From: Wolfiporia cocos
Taxonomy: Eukaryota; Basidiomycota; Agaricomycetes; Polyporales; Phaeolaceae
Assembly: GCA_029448655.1 (NCBI GenBank)
Contig: JACCLO010000011.1
Span: forward strand, 2,418,001-2,482,000
Length of the DNA: 64,000 nucleotides
Reading direction: 5' to 3'
Shown here: one piece after another, positions 46,320 through 59,454 of the stretch
How the letters are laid out: the number at the start of each line of letters is the position of its first letter
Numbering within the stretch: position 1 is the stretch's first letter
Position numbers and translations under genes: made by a program
The notes under the pieces: model-generated
What the model saw: the letters and a program-made list of their open reading frames with translations, nothing else
Told to the model about the DNA's origin: nothing
Database searches by the model: none

Positions 46320-47519
46320 CACTGCAGCTGAGCGTGATTCCACACCATAAGTGAAGCGACGGAGTATGACGCGTAGAGAAGCGAGATGGTCATATCTGAA
46401 GCAGCCCCTCCGGATATTACAAACTTGACCGACGGTCAAGACAGATATCTATGATGGCCGCCGGGGGCGGTTATCGTTCGCATTCTGCGCCACGATCACG
46501 TGTCCTCAAACGCATTTGTGGCACCTATTTCCTGAGTCTCAGTACCCGGTATCCATCCGCAGAGCGCTCAAATATCCTGGCTCCGCTTACTATATCTTGG
46601 GTCTTGATCGAAAGAAGTTTATAGTCTGTGATACGACACCACAGGCGCTCGACGATGTCTCTGCCGGCGAACAACGGGTTAGGGTCACTGCGGCCTCCGT
46701 CTGTCCAGGAACAAAGCAATGGGCAAACTTGATTCGGTAGAATGTGCAGCAGCTGCAAGAATGTCCCGAAAATTCAAGGCTGAGAACCGACATTGCAGGG
46801 AGAGGAGACAGCACGAGGAGCAGAAATTTGAAGAGGTCCGTGTAGAGCTCGCTCCGATTGCTACAGAAGATACCAATAGCAGACGCAAGAATCTAGTAGC
46901 ATCAGGTGGTGAACATGAATCCCACTCGTCGTGCCAGGCTGCTCATTGTTATGCTCCAGGTGCAAGGAGGCGAGTTCCCGGAGGAGATAAATCGTGTGCA
47001 TCAAGATTTACACGCGGCTGGCAGTGTTCAAGCTGAACGGCGCCACACCGGCCAGGCCGGACATAGCCAATCGCCCATGTATCCCAGAGTTGTTCCGATG
47101 ATTTCAGATTCTACAGAATTCTACACACCGCGCGCCAAGGTGGGCATCTGCGCGCCGAAAGCGAGACGCTCAAGACTTTCCAAATTGATCGGGGAAGAAG
47201 GAAAAGAGAGGATCGATTGGATATCCTCGGCATCCACCGACGAGGATCATGACGCGTCATATGTGCATGACCCTGAATCACGCATCGGTGCACATACGTT
47301 TTTCTTGCCGGTCAAGCAGACCCATCGATGCTCCTGTTATCCATCGATGGTTGACTAAACAGTTGCTGCGCTCACGCAAGCCGCCCTCCCAGGGACCTCC
47401 AGATAACCGATGAACATACTAGATGTCGAGGGAGTGGTATGATAGAAGTAGTCTCATAGAAACGTTGAGATCCCAAGTGCATATGTGTAAAGAAGTCCAG
47501 ATCGTGCGCCACAAGAGCA
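46320..47519. other. Interval without a firm gene
   Basis: A plus-strand ORF at 46906-47358 (150 codons) and one at 46719-47036 lack recognisable domains. Neither has a good exon partner, so they are not called. Confidence 0.35.
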
Positions 47520-48125
47520 TCAGTTGATCTTGAGCAACTCGACCTCGAACTTGAGCGTCGAATTAGGGGGAATAACCGGTGGGAAGCCTCGCGCACCGTA
47601 TGCCTTGGGTAGCAATCGTCAGTCAACTTGCTTGACCACGGTCATTGAGACTTACGAAGTCTGGTGTAGCAGTCAGGACGGCCTTCTCGCCCAACGACAA
47701 TTGCGGTACACCTGATTGGACACATCGTAAACGGCTTCTCATGGTGTGATGCTTATTGCATACCTTCGTCCCAGCCCTTGATAACCTTACCTACGCCAAT
47801 CTCCGTCTCGAAAGGTTGTCCCCTAATACGAGGACAACCTCTGTCATCAGGCAGTCCTCAATGTGGAGTACAGCATGAACGTACCGATCCCTACTGGAGT
47901 CGAATTTCCGACCGTCCAAAAGCGTCCCCACATAATGTATTGTGACCTTGTCTGAAATAGAGTGTGAACAGCGCTATCGCGAGCGATCATCATGGATCAT
48001 GGATGTACTGACCTCCCTTCCGAGGGAAATTCACACCATCACCAGGCTTGATAACCTCGACAGTGACACCCTAGTAGATGGCTTCTGCAAAGGTAGCTAT
48101 CGAAGGTGCATGCAAGACTCACCAT
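47520..48125 (-). CDS. FPR1: FKBP12-type peptidyl-prolyl isomerase
   Basis: Cytosolic cis-trans prolyl isomerase and the receptor for rapamycin and FK506. Six coding exons: 48125-48123, 48070-48013, 47951-47885, 47822-47764, 47711-47656 and 47603-47520. They give 108 residues, the standard FKBP12 length. Family blocks are all present: [65 protein letters not shown] and FEVELLKIN at the end. The drug-pocket residues Tyr (HYVG), FDSS, the VI in VIKGW, Trp, and Tyr in AYG are kept; the residue before AYG is Phe where human has Tyr. The first coding exon is only the ATG, followed directly by GTGAGT, an arrangement supported because GGTGTC after the AG restores the usual second residue Gly. Confidence 0.95.
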
Positions 48126-51100
48126 TGTTCGTACGGTACGGCAATTATGGTCGATGGACAAGTGGGGCGTACGAGGAGGAGCCAGACCTTGTGGCTACTC
48201 ACTTATACTAAGCCGGAGGCGGAGTACGGATCTTGATCCGATCTATGTCACCCGGCTATGTCAGTTCTGCGATCTCAGCTTTCCGAAACCTGGTTTGAGG
48301 GAGCGCCGCCTAGACTTGTTATCGATGTCGATGAAAAGCGATTAGTATGGAGGATATACGCATCTGCTATCTTCTAATCGCATACAGTTCTGGAATGCGA
48401 TCGATGCCTCTCCGCCCTCAATTATCTTTGCCTCAATCCGGAGTACGGAAGAGAGCTTCGCCAGAGGATGCTCACACTGTGAACTCACCATGGCGTGAAG
48501 AGACGAACAGTGCACGAGGATGTGCCTCCGATGATCAGCAATACATCCGAGCTAAGCGGTTGCCGTCAGTCGCCTCCACGACATGTATGACCACAGGAAG
48601 CGCGCTTGAGGTTTATTCCCTACAGCCTACAAGTCGCCGAATCGAAAATGGCATCCAAGATAAGCAATTCACAAACCAAAATACACTTAGAAGCTGCGCA
48701 GCCCAGATCCCGATAAACATCCTGGCAGGCGTCCGGCGACTTCCACTTCGGCAATGCGGGGTACGACTCCACACTATTGCCACGACTCTCATCGGGGAGC
48801 GCTGATCACTCTTGAACCCGTTAGAAATGGGCACGGTTGGTCAAGGATTGAAGTTTCTGCGAGACAGCACACCCGTCCATCCATCCGGCCAGACCTAGGT
48901 TGTGGCCTCGGGGTCTGTGCCACCAATCAGCACACAAAATTTCTAGGTATGAGTTGAGGCACGACAGCCATCGATGTGCAGTGTGAAAGGAGCGACGCAC
49001 CCAGTCAAAGACCTGCCGTACCTCCTCTCAATCCGCAGTGCTCCGCCTGATCCTGACCGCTTCCGCCCACGGCGGAACATAGATGGTCAGAGGCTCCGTA
49101 TATCCATTGAAGGAGAACTCGATCCAAGATGTTGGAAATAAGGTCGGCAGGCCGATACCAAGTTATAACGCAGAACCTCAACCATTAATCATCATCTCAC
49201 AGAGATTGCGCTAGATTAAAATGTTGTATGTCGAAGTTTCATAAGACAGTGATCCGTTGAAGGCTCATTGACCCTACTTTCAAACTGAATTCTACCTTCA
49301 CACATGCACAGGACGGGGGTGGACTGGCACCAGCCAGAAGGTCATATCCGCTTGATACACGGCAGGTCTTCCAGATAATTCAACCGAAGCGGATCCCGCA
49401 GGACGTGGTATGCAGAGGATGCGATTTGTGGACCCCACGAGAATGCACATCTTTCCAACGCCAGACCTAGAACGATTCTTGCCAAGAGCGAAGCGGCAGC
49501 GATCCTACAGACGCTGAAACTACTGCGCGTACAAGCTGCGTTTGGTAACTACCATCGAAGTTGGGTTTTTCGAACCAATCAGATTGCGTTGAGTTGCGAA
49601 GCAAAGGCCTTCAGAATCGAGAAGGCTCTTGTTGATTTCGACTATTCCGCGCGCAGCGGAACCACGAAGCGCGAAAATGCCTTATTTATTCCTCAGCTTG
49701 GGCGGGCTTGAGCCTCATGCTGAGTTGGGTAGTGAGGTCCAGCCAGAGATCTACCTGAGGGGGCATATGGAACAACATTCAGAGGAGAAACGTTATGCCT
49801 TCTCATACGTCGTGGAGTAGTAATGTATTACGATTAACTAGTTAGCCGCGAATGCCCACTCCGTGCAGCTTCGGTAGGTTCTATCTCCGTATTCCGTACA
49901 ATCCGGTCAGCGAACATCCCTAATACTTCCGCTGAGTGCGTTGGCGCCTCCTGATATTGTTCCTGCTGACCGGTCACAAGCTCCCGCACTCAGACGTTGA
50001 ATTGCGCGCGGTGTGCGACCTTACCAATATCGCAATGATGAGCGCAGGTCGCTTCTCGTCGTCAACGTTGTGCTGCGGAAGAATCATCGTTGAGCAGTCA
50101 GACTGCACACATCGCAGCATTGTATGCCATGAGGAGGCAAAGCCTCTGCGATCACATGGTTGATAGAGTTTGGTCCTCAATTTGATCCGAGGATACTTCT
50201 TACTATTACCCGACTACTGTTGCAGTTCCGCCATCTTAATGTCGGCCGTGAGCTGGGGTTTGAGACATTATTGCCTAATTCCCATTGATTCACCATTCGC
50301 GTGGGCTCCCAGAGATGAGAGCAATGGTACCGGCGGTGTCTGATACTGCAGAAGACAGCTACGTTGGAGATCACAGCTAACGTCATAAAAGTAGACTTAT
50401 GTTCTTATCTGATCGTTTGACACACATGCTCAGCCTTTCCAACCACGGTTACAGGTGCACAGGGCATCGTAGCGATACGGGATACAGATCTTCAAGACTG
50501 ATAAAGTCCTGGGAAAGCGCCCTACCGCCAGTATTTGCCCCCGGAGTGGTAGGCTTGCTTTCCTATCAATGGCAAGGAGAGCTCCCCCAATCGCTGCTGC
50601 TTGCGTCATGTCATATCGTTAATTTCTGGCATTCTCGCCTTGATAACACTCAAGCTTCATACATCGATGGTATCGCGTATCGCCCGCGCTTACGGCTGGA
50701 TAGCTGCCGTTCGGATCTTGCTCAAGCGAGACGCAGACTTCCCTGCTCACGCGAAGTTATTCACATCGCGCCCACCCGGAACGTCGGGATATAGTGGACA
50801 CCGTTGTCACAGATCGAGCAAATATCTCTGGGATCTTGCGCCACTGACGACAGCAAGCACTGCTCAGGCTGACAAGCTGCGTCAATGCACGAGGATCATC
50901 ATTTCATGTATAACATATTGCAATGCTGATATTACCAATGATGACTCTGTGGAAGCTACGTGAAGCGGGGTGACGAGATTGCGGTAGATGCATGTGATGA
51001 TATGCCAAATGGCTGGTATATGGGCGGTCAGGATCGGGGCTTCGAGGGAGGTTCCTAGGCTTACAATATAGCTCCGTCGGAGCTACTTAGACTGCCCCAG

Positions 51101-53002
51101 AAGGAGCTCCGTATTCGCCTGACAAAATCCCGGGTCAGTAGACCTCAACCCGCATACTTGTTTGTTACTATCAGGTAAGGCAAGCTCAGATACTATGGAC
51201 ACTGGACCACCGCTGGCTGCATGACGTTAACGCCTTGCACTACGGATCTCAACCGAATGACGGCAGATAGATCAGAAGCATCGATTCACAACCACCGGTC
51301 AATGCAACCGATAACTCCAGTTGTCGTAATTTAGAGCAGCATATCATGACCCTCAGCGGACACAGGACATACGAAGGACGCCAGTGAAGGGCGCCCGAGA
51401 ACAAGAATATCTGGAATTCAGGCGGCTCAGCCTGTCCTTCATTAGATGCTGAGGTCACATTTTGTCAAGCTTGCTACTTTGAAATTCAGCATTTAGCTTA
51501 TAACATCTGTTTGGAGTGACCGGGCTTCTGATTTCTGACATTGGCGCGCCGCATTGACTTTTGATGTGATGTGTTTATGGTTTCGGCGGTTGTGATAGAT
51601 GCTGGGGGCGCCCGTTAGATATTAAATTGGTGCCGTACTCGCGGAAATGAAGCCAGACGCGCCGAATCTCAATCAACCGCGGGGCCTACAAAATATCAAG
51701 CTTGACGAAGTGTAACCTCAGCATCAACGAATGTTAGGCTGAAATCCTAAATCCCAGATATTTTTGTCCGCTGGCGCTCTTCATGTTGCGCCCTTCCATA
51801 GCAGCATGCTCTGGGTCGACATTGCGTAATGCTGATCCGAGAGTTTGCTAGAAATTACGTACGATATTACCATGCCGTAGACGAGTTATGAACTTGCTCT
51901 TGGTTGATTCGATACCGAAGCCAAAAATACTTCATACTTTTTCGAAGATGTCTTGGAATGGTTCAGAGGTCAGGCGCGTGACTTCGCGCGCCGCCGGCGC
52001 CGGGTGGATCTCGATCCTCAACCGCTCGTTCACTCTCTCACATTGGCGTATACTAGGGATTAGGACGCGGTATAACCCCTCAAGAGTACAGCAAGCATGC
52101 AAAGCCATCCCTCCGTGAGATCAAATCAATCTGAGGGCTAAGTTTTGCCCAGTTTGACTACGCCAATTCAGTATTCAGCTCTGTCGGCTCTCCTACCGAA
52201 GTACCCTCGTTCCGCGGGGGCCCTTTTCCAGACGTACAATGATCTAACTCTAGGTGACTTGAATGCGCACGCAATTCCACAACTTACCACTGGCTAACGA
52301 GCTTCAAGCCCAACAGTGGACAGACGTCGAAGTCATTGATCTGGCGCCTTGCTCAAGAGGTGCGTTCAGAGGACGAAGACCGAAGACGGTAAGCGAATAC
52401 ACTTTGGAATCGTGACAAAGCTCATTCACATTCTTTGTCACTCACATAGGAAGACGATCTATGTGTGATTCCATGCTCGCTCTCCGAATCTCTGTCCCTA
52501 GCCTGGTATGTATCAGACTCACCGTATTCAGCCATAAATTCTGAGACAAACTCTGACTACCGGATCGTAGGCTACAGGATGCGTTCAGGGAACTCGGGCA
52601 TCCTCCACAGGTTTACCTGGCGATAAATACAGAAGACTCCTCCATTGTATACTACAAGATCAGCCCCGGGATTGTGAAGCCACCGGTTTGAGCTATAGAT
52701 ATCAGCCTTGGAGCAATTGTGCGGTGGTGGCTGTCAACTTTGCGGCCCGGAACGCGCATTGTGCAGCTCCCTCCATCCTCAACTCATTTTCGAGAGCTGC
52801 TGCTTTCTGCTAAGATAATGCGCACTACTGCAGATGTCACCCGACTAGCACTGCGCCCAGGACCACAGCATAGACCAAGCAAGAGAAGCAGGACAGACCA
52901 GCAGGTTTGATATGCTACATTTTGGTACAGACGAGACATCCTGTCTACAATCTACAGTACAGTACAGAGCACGGTCCCTGTTCTTTTTGAACCTTTTGAG
53001 CA
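48126..53002. other. Long interval without a recognised gene
   Basis: Nearly 4.9 kb in which I see no domain, signal peptide or consistent exon chain. The longest ORFs are 48347-48805 (+) and 50399-50794 (+). A GGAGCTCC/GCTCCGTCGGAGCTAC cluster near 51065-51105 can form small hairpins. The base composition is balanced, and the region may hold decayed sequence or genes too diverged to see by eye. Confidence 0.4.
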
Positions 53003-56000
53003 TTAGTGCACAATCACCCGCTCTGCCCCGCGTTCGCGCTCGTCCTCGTGCAGGAGCAGCACGCAGAGCCCCGCGAGCACGAAGATGACGATGCTCGCAT
53101 ACACGGGCACCGAGTGGTTTATCGAGAGGAGCGTCCCGCCGAGCATGGGCGCGATCATCCCTCCTCTGCGTGAGCCGGTCAGAATTCAAGCGAAACAAGG
53201 GAAGGGGGAGAACTGACATGCGTGAGAGCGCAGAGGCAATTCCACACGCAGAGCCTCGCACTAATGTGGACCATGAGCATCGGAACAACGCTTATCGTCC
53301 TCAGACGCACCTTTTGTCCCGAAAATCTCGGGTGTCCACCTACCCGCGCGGCCAAGACATCAGCATCCACGTCCACATCCACATCCACAGGGAGCGTGCG
53401 AAGCCCACTCACCCATACAGAACCGCCCACATCGCCTGCAGGGTCCACGCCAGCGTCAGCGTCCGCTTGGCCGAAGAAAGACGCCAGCACGCACCGTCGC
53501 ACTCAGGCTGATCCCGACCGTGCTCGCGCGCACCGCCCACGGCCGCTCCGCGAGCACGAAGACGACGCAGAAGAGCGCGGTCACGAACGTGCTCCCCGCG
53601 AGGGACCGCCGGCGGCCCAGCGGCGACTCGATCAGGTACGCGCCGAGCTATGTGCACACCGCGTCGCCGCAAAACCGGACGTCGGACGCGCGTCGTCAGC
53701 CGTCTGTCTGCGAGCGGGTGAAGGAAAGGAAGCACGCACGATTGCCCCCGGGCATCCGCCCAGCGCGTAGATGACGACGTCCCACAGGCTGTCCGCGAGA
53801 CCCGCTGGCTCCGCGCGCACCGCCCCCGCCCCCGCCCCCGCCCCCGCCCCCGCGCCTCCGCGCCCCTCGAGCAGCTTCGGCAGGTAGACGTTGAACATCG
53901 TGTACGCTGCCGACACCCGTCAGCCGTCCGCCTGCATCCAATAGCAAAAGGGGGCGCACCGAGCGACATCGCGAACCACGCGGCCCACACGAGCGTCGTC
54001 GTGCGCGCCCATTCGGGGGCGAGCACGAGCGCGATGCGGTCGAGCCACGCCCACAGCGGGCGCCGCACCCGCCGCGGGAGCCGCCAGTAGAGCGCGGACC
54101 GCGCGCGCCCGTCGTACATCGACGACGTGACCGACGCGCGGCGGCTCGCGCGCTCCTCCAGCCCCGGCCGCAGGCCCGGCGCCGCCGACGGCATGAGCGG
54201 CTCCTTCGCGTCCTCCGTGTCCTCCGCGTCCTCCGCGTCCGCGTCCGCGACGGGTGGCGCGTGGGAGGCGGCGGAGGGAGGCGGCGGGTCCTGCGCGAGG
54301 ACGGGCGTGCCGAATTCGTGCGCGTCGAGCGGGACCGCGGACGCGCCGACCGCGCTGTAGCTCTTCGTCTCCGAGTCTGGCGAGCCGCGCAGACCGTCGC
54401 TGCTCCGCTGTGTCGCGAGCGCGGGGCGCGCGCCCTCGCCGCTGTTCCTGTCCCCACTTCCGTCCGCGCTCGCTGCCGCCGGGGGCGTGCCGCTGCGGCT
54501 GCTGCGTCCAGAGGGTCCAGAGTGAGGATGATCGTGCGAGCCGGCGGGGGGCGCGGGCGCGGGCACGTCACGCACGTCGTCGAGGCCGAGCACGAGCTCG
54601 TCGCCGTTGAACCGCGCGATCAGCTGCAGAGACTCGAGCGCGTCGTGCGGCCGGCCCGCGTGCACGAGGTAGCGCGGCGACTCGTGCAGGCGGAAGAAGA
54701 CCATCCGCGCGAGGAACATTCCGAGCGTCTGCGTGTCCACGTCGTGTTAGCATTCGTCGTCGCTAAGGGGCCAGTGGAGGCGGGCATGCGGGGCAGAGGG
54801 CGGGGGACGAAGGCGAGGACAGGAGAGAAGGGACATACGATCACGCCCAGCGTGCCCAGCAAATACGTCCAGCCCATGTTCTTCTCCAGGTCGCAAGGTG
54901 CAGGGGAGGGCAGGCACGAGTGCCCTGGGATGACGGCGAGCGCGACGACGGCAGCGACGACGGAGCCGAAGGAGAAGAAGACGGAGAGCGCAGTGACGAG
55001 ATACTGCTTCCCGCGCGGCATGTGCTCGAGGAGGAGCGTGCCGTCCGTCGGCATCGAGCCCTGTGGGCGCCACGATCAGCACGCGTTGGGGAGGATGATA
55101 GTGAAGTAACAGGGAGGACGCACCCCGACCGCGCTCCCGAGACAGAAGAGCGCCGTGCACAGGCCCGGAAAGGAACGCGCAAAGGACGCAAACACGCCGA
55201 AGAGCGCGGTGAGGAAAAGCGTCGCGTTGAACGCCGTCGTGCGTCCCATCAGGTCCGAGCCTGAGTGTCGCGTAGTAGGAGACCCGCAACCAAGTAACGT
55301 GTGTGTCGGGACATGACGAGACGAAGTGTCATGCACGATATGCAGGAACGAAGGATGATGGATGCGATGAGCAATAAAGAAGAGGGGATAAAGGAGGACG
55401 CACAGGTCCCCCAGCCGACGGCGCCAAACATCATGCCCGCGAACATGGACGAAGAGAGAGTGCCGATGTAGCTGTCGCGCACTGTGGAAGGTCAGCCGCC
55501 GGCATAAAGAGAACACTTGAGCGAGCGAAGTAGGAAGGGCACGCGATCGACACGCACCGGAGAAGTGCTGCTGCACGCGCGGGAGGATGATGGCTATAGC
55601 TTGGATCCACATCTACATTCCAAAGTCAGATTATCGCGCTCACAGCGGCCGCCGACGCGCACGTACATTATCCGCCAGCCATCCTGCGCGTCGCGTCGCG
55701 TGGTGAGGGGGTGGTCATCGAGTCCGAGGCCTGGCACTCACCAAATCCGCACAGCGAGAGTAGCGTCCACTGGTACCACCCTGCCAGCCAATGGCCGAGG
55801 CGTCATTGCACGAGCAGATCGTGAGTGAGCCTATATAACAGCTGAACGCACATGGCGCACGCACCCATTCCGATCCGGTCAATCGTCCTATCTAGGGGCG
55901 TCCGCCCGTCGTCTACGACGCCCTCCTCGACGTCCGCATCGTCGTACTCGTCGTCCGCGGTCATTACGGAGAGATAGCTCAGGCGGTGCAGCGACGCCAT
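53003..56000 (-). CDS. SV2-type MFS transporter with long central loop
   Basis: Integral-membrane H+-linked transporter of unknown substrate. Fourteen exons in transcript order: 56000-55865, 55780-55742, 55683-55667, 55612-55558, 55481-55404, 55260-55124, 55060-54839, 54728-53960, 53906-53740, 53647-53495, 53435-53413, 53339-53311, 53260-53218 and 53165-53003. Phases agree for 676 residues. Landmarks: GIGMG-WYQWTLLSLCGFGWLADN at helix 1, the SDLMGRTTAF loop (MFS signature A position), GGSMPTDGTLLLEHMPRG, LHESPRYLVHAGR after helix 6, then GAYLIESPLGRRRSLAG and VRGSACGIASALSRIGGMIA. These match the fungal SVOP/SV2-like group. Between helices 6 and 7 lies a disordered loop of about 200 residues rich in Ala, Pro, Ser and Asp, and an (Ala-Gly)n run encoded by a CCCCCG repeat (53820-53855) follows. 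Exons of 17, 23 and 29 nt are unusually small. Confidence 0.88.
53820..53856. repeat. CGCCCC hexamer microsatellite inside the MFS gene
   Basis: About six units, read on the coding strand as alternating Gly-Ala codons. It is in frame, so length changes in whole units would lengthen or shorten an extramembrane loop without frameshift. Confidence 0.7.
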
Positions 56001-56029
56001 GCTCGCTGTTGGTTATATACGTCTATCTA

Positions 56030-59000
56030 TGGCGATCTGCGTGGGTATCCGAAACCGAAGTCGGTGCGGGATTCCTCGCTTCGCGCGAGTCAATGACGAG
56101 GCGCGGTGACTTGCGAACCGAGCGGCGTAAGCACGTAAGAGTGTTGCTTATTGAGCTCAACGGAGGCGCTGGCTAGCGGCGTATGGGGTGGGCAGGTCCG
56201 GGTTGGTGAGTGCGAGGACGACCAAGACGGGAGGCACGGGGCCATCTAGCGATGTGCTTTTGTGCGGTGGGCGGTGGTGGCGGTCTGTATCAGGATTGTG
56301 TAACGGACTAGTAGTGGCGCGCATATGGTGGAGAGACCGAGCAAGTCGGTCGGGAAGACATGTACACGATCGGTGGTTGATCGAGCTGCACGATGCGAAG
56401 GCAGACTCGCACACCGGTATCAGGCCTCCACGCCCTCTCTGTCGGACTGCTCCCTGATACACCTCGATCGTCTCATGCCTCCATTCACCGTCATCTATAC
56501 ATGCAGCTCTCCGTCCATGTCTCTGTCCCTTGTCTCTCTGCGCTGCTACGCACACGCTTGCTCGCAACGTTGTCCGTGCAGGTATGTCGACGTGACGCAT
56601 TCGACGGCGGGAGGGCTGGGCGGGGTGCGCACAACTGGGATGGTATCGAGAACATGCACGCCGTGGACGCACGGTCGTCTATTGTGCGCGTCCACGCACT
56701 CGTCTTCGTGCACGTCTATATTCATGAAGTCGTCTGCCGCCGCGCACGCACGCTCACGCCGTGAATATATCTGATCCTGCCGACGCCAACAGCACTCTGC
56801 CGCATTTTGAGTGTGCGCGTTCCAGCCCGCCGTTGCTGTACACCACTTAACGCCGCCCGTCGCACGACCTCACTGTAATACGCACGCAACGCCAATGGAC
56901 CAGGGCTATTACCACTCAACTCGACGCGCGTCCGTCCTCGTCCTTCGACTCGTCGCAGACACACACACCCTCCGTCGCAATCTCTGGCGGGGCACCGCGC
57001 GCGTGTAAGGCATCGCGGACGGCTGTCAATAACGAAATGTTCGCTGACGGCACGTCCATTGCGTGGCGCGCGCGCTTGTGCAGGAAATTGGCGTGTGAAT
57101 TGCTTCCCTGCTGACGGGAAATACGCCGTAGCGGCGACAGTGGCGAACGGCATACAGATGGGTGGTGCGCCGTGGATGCGCGGCCGACGTTCGTCCCGTC
57201 CGCTGGCTGGTGCGCGCATTCGTCGTGCTCGTGCACCGCTGCTACGCGCACGAGACGCTTGCATGGAATGTGCTCTGCCCCAGCTCCACACCACGCGCCC
57301 GCCCCGGCGGTAGTCCGACCACCACGCGGCCACCGAGGCGCGTGAGGCGCGACGGACGGCGCGGGATCGCGCTGGCGGCGCGTCCGTTGTGTGGCTGGCA
57401 TCGTGGTAGAGGTGAGTGTGAAGCCCACGCTTCATGTGCCAACGAATGCGGGCTTGCACGAGAGGTGGAGTACCACACAGAGGCTTTCCAATGTGTAGGA
57501 TGAAAGTTAATTTGTGGAACCAGGAAGACGGCAATTCGCGCATTGGTTAGTTGGTTTCGTGCCTTTTCGTTCGCAGGACGGGGTGCCCAATGTCAGTCAG
57601 AAGCCTGCTGGAAAGCTGCAGCGGCTCTGGCGGAGCTACTGCCCTGCTGAGTGGCTGGTGGCTGTCTTATAGACTGATGTATGAGATTGAACCTACACTA
57701 ATTTCATTGGAGCATCTGATTAAGAGGTAGACTGACGTAAATCCTTTGGTCAGTATCATTGAACTTATGTTGACCTCGTGATATTTGCGTTCATCTGCAG
57801 CAGGGACATAGCCAACCAGGAGTTTACCACCTTGTGGGCTGCCCAACCCTTGGTGCTCCATGTCATGGTCTAGGTCCCACATCAAAACACACCCGGCTAT
57901 CTGTCTCTGAGGATTCGCCTGCGCCACGAAAGTATAACTCTTGTGGTCTCTGTATGATTGCGCTGACAGCCGAAGCGCTGAAGCTCTGCACTCGGTAGAC
58001 GAGTGATGTACAGAGTCTCACAGTGGAAATGTAATGAATTGTACCTTAAGTGACGCGATGTTGGTACTTACTTGAAGAATTGCAATTCTTCGTAGCGACC
58101 CCTTGTAGGTGAAGGTGCTAGTGCTGAATCAACGCTATAGCCACTACTATTATTCTAGGTGAGTTGAATACTCCACTCAAAATGTATGATGTATCATATA
58201 ATCCGTTACAGAAGAGGTCAGAGATGTGTAAATCAATAGTACAGTTCAAAGTAATAGAGACCTCAAAACAAGACTCGAGTCAATGCTATGCGAGTAGCAT
58301 TTCAACTGCTACAGAGGTTTTGCCTTCTGACAACATCTTTGAGTTGTGGCAACTGATACAGCCAGTAGGATATCAAAAACATCGAGTCCGCGTATCGGAA
58401 AATTATCTGATCGACGGCAATATGATGATCAATTGAAAATTAAAGCAAACAATGGGCGCTCCTGTCGCCGGCCCCAACGTCACTCATCGCGAGGTCTGAC
58501 CGGTTACATTTCGTATCGCTGACGTAGCTCCTCTCGGAGTTGGGGATTTTCATCATCACACAGTTAAGTGAGCGTCTGGACACTAAAAGTTGACAAAACC
58601 CTCTCGGAGTCGGGGATTTTGCTCGGGACATCCAGGCGCCTTCATCTCCACCGTAATATATGGATACTGATCGACGAGACGCAGGTGTTGCGTCCCTGTT
58701 CTCCATGAGGGTAAGTTATTGTAATGCCTTCATTCCGCGTTGAAATAGTTTGACTAGTACAGCCACTTTCGACTCGATTAACAGCGAATCTCCAATGAGA
58801 GTGACGAAACATTCTTGGATGTAAGACAAAGCATGGAGGACTGTCGCACTGTTCTCAATCCCGATTTGCAATGCTTCACTTATCGGTCTACGACCGTGGA
58901 CCATGCCAGGTCTCGTATAAAGCCTCATACTCCATGAGGGCAGTCCATTAACGACTTGTCACTGGGATCATTTTCTCCATATAGCCGCCAAAACAAGGTA

Positions 59001-59454
59001 TATAGAAACATTTCTCTATTCTGTAGCTTACGGCCCACGATAATGACCCGCTCGTCCGTTCTCTGACAGAAGATGTCTTCGAGAAGCAAAGCAGATCAAT
59101 TGCGCTCCCTGCTCCGCCTACTCAACGTTGCTGCCAACACAATACTCACCGAATGGGAAGCAGAAGAACAAATAATATTAGATTCCTCTCAGCCAGTCAC
59201 ACATCCCTCTGTGCCGACTGCTGAGCTGTTCGAGGCCCGGCGTATCTTCCTAGGAGCTTGTGGAATGTGTATCGACATTGTTCAAGATCCATTGATTCGT
59301 CTGACAGAGGTCGTATTCTTCCACCTCACTGCGGCAGCGTTGCGCGTTGCTGCAGAAGCACGCATTGCCGACATCCTTGCCGAGGCCGATCCCAACGAAG
59401 GTCTCTCAATCAAAGAGATCACTCGACAGTGCGGAATTCAGGATTGGAAACTGG
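56030..59454. repeat. Tandem segmental duplication, copy 1
   Basis: Aligns in order with 60945-63989, including the non-coding stretches 56160-57640 (against 61075-62390), 57650-57800 (against 62410-62560) and the first O-methyltransferase exon. The left edge lies about 30 bp upstream of the MFS start codon. The offset falls from 4.92 to 4.54 kb along the block because of indels, so the event is not recent. No gene other than the methyltransferase is recognised inside it; ORFs such as 56722-57543 (-) are not conserved between copies. Confidence 0.8.

Noticed and set aside
56722..57543. A 273-codon minus-strand ORF in the duplicated block
   Set aside because: The corresponding region of copy 2 (61783-62352) has shifts and stops in that frame, and no domain is visible.
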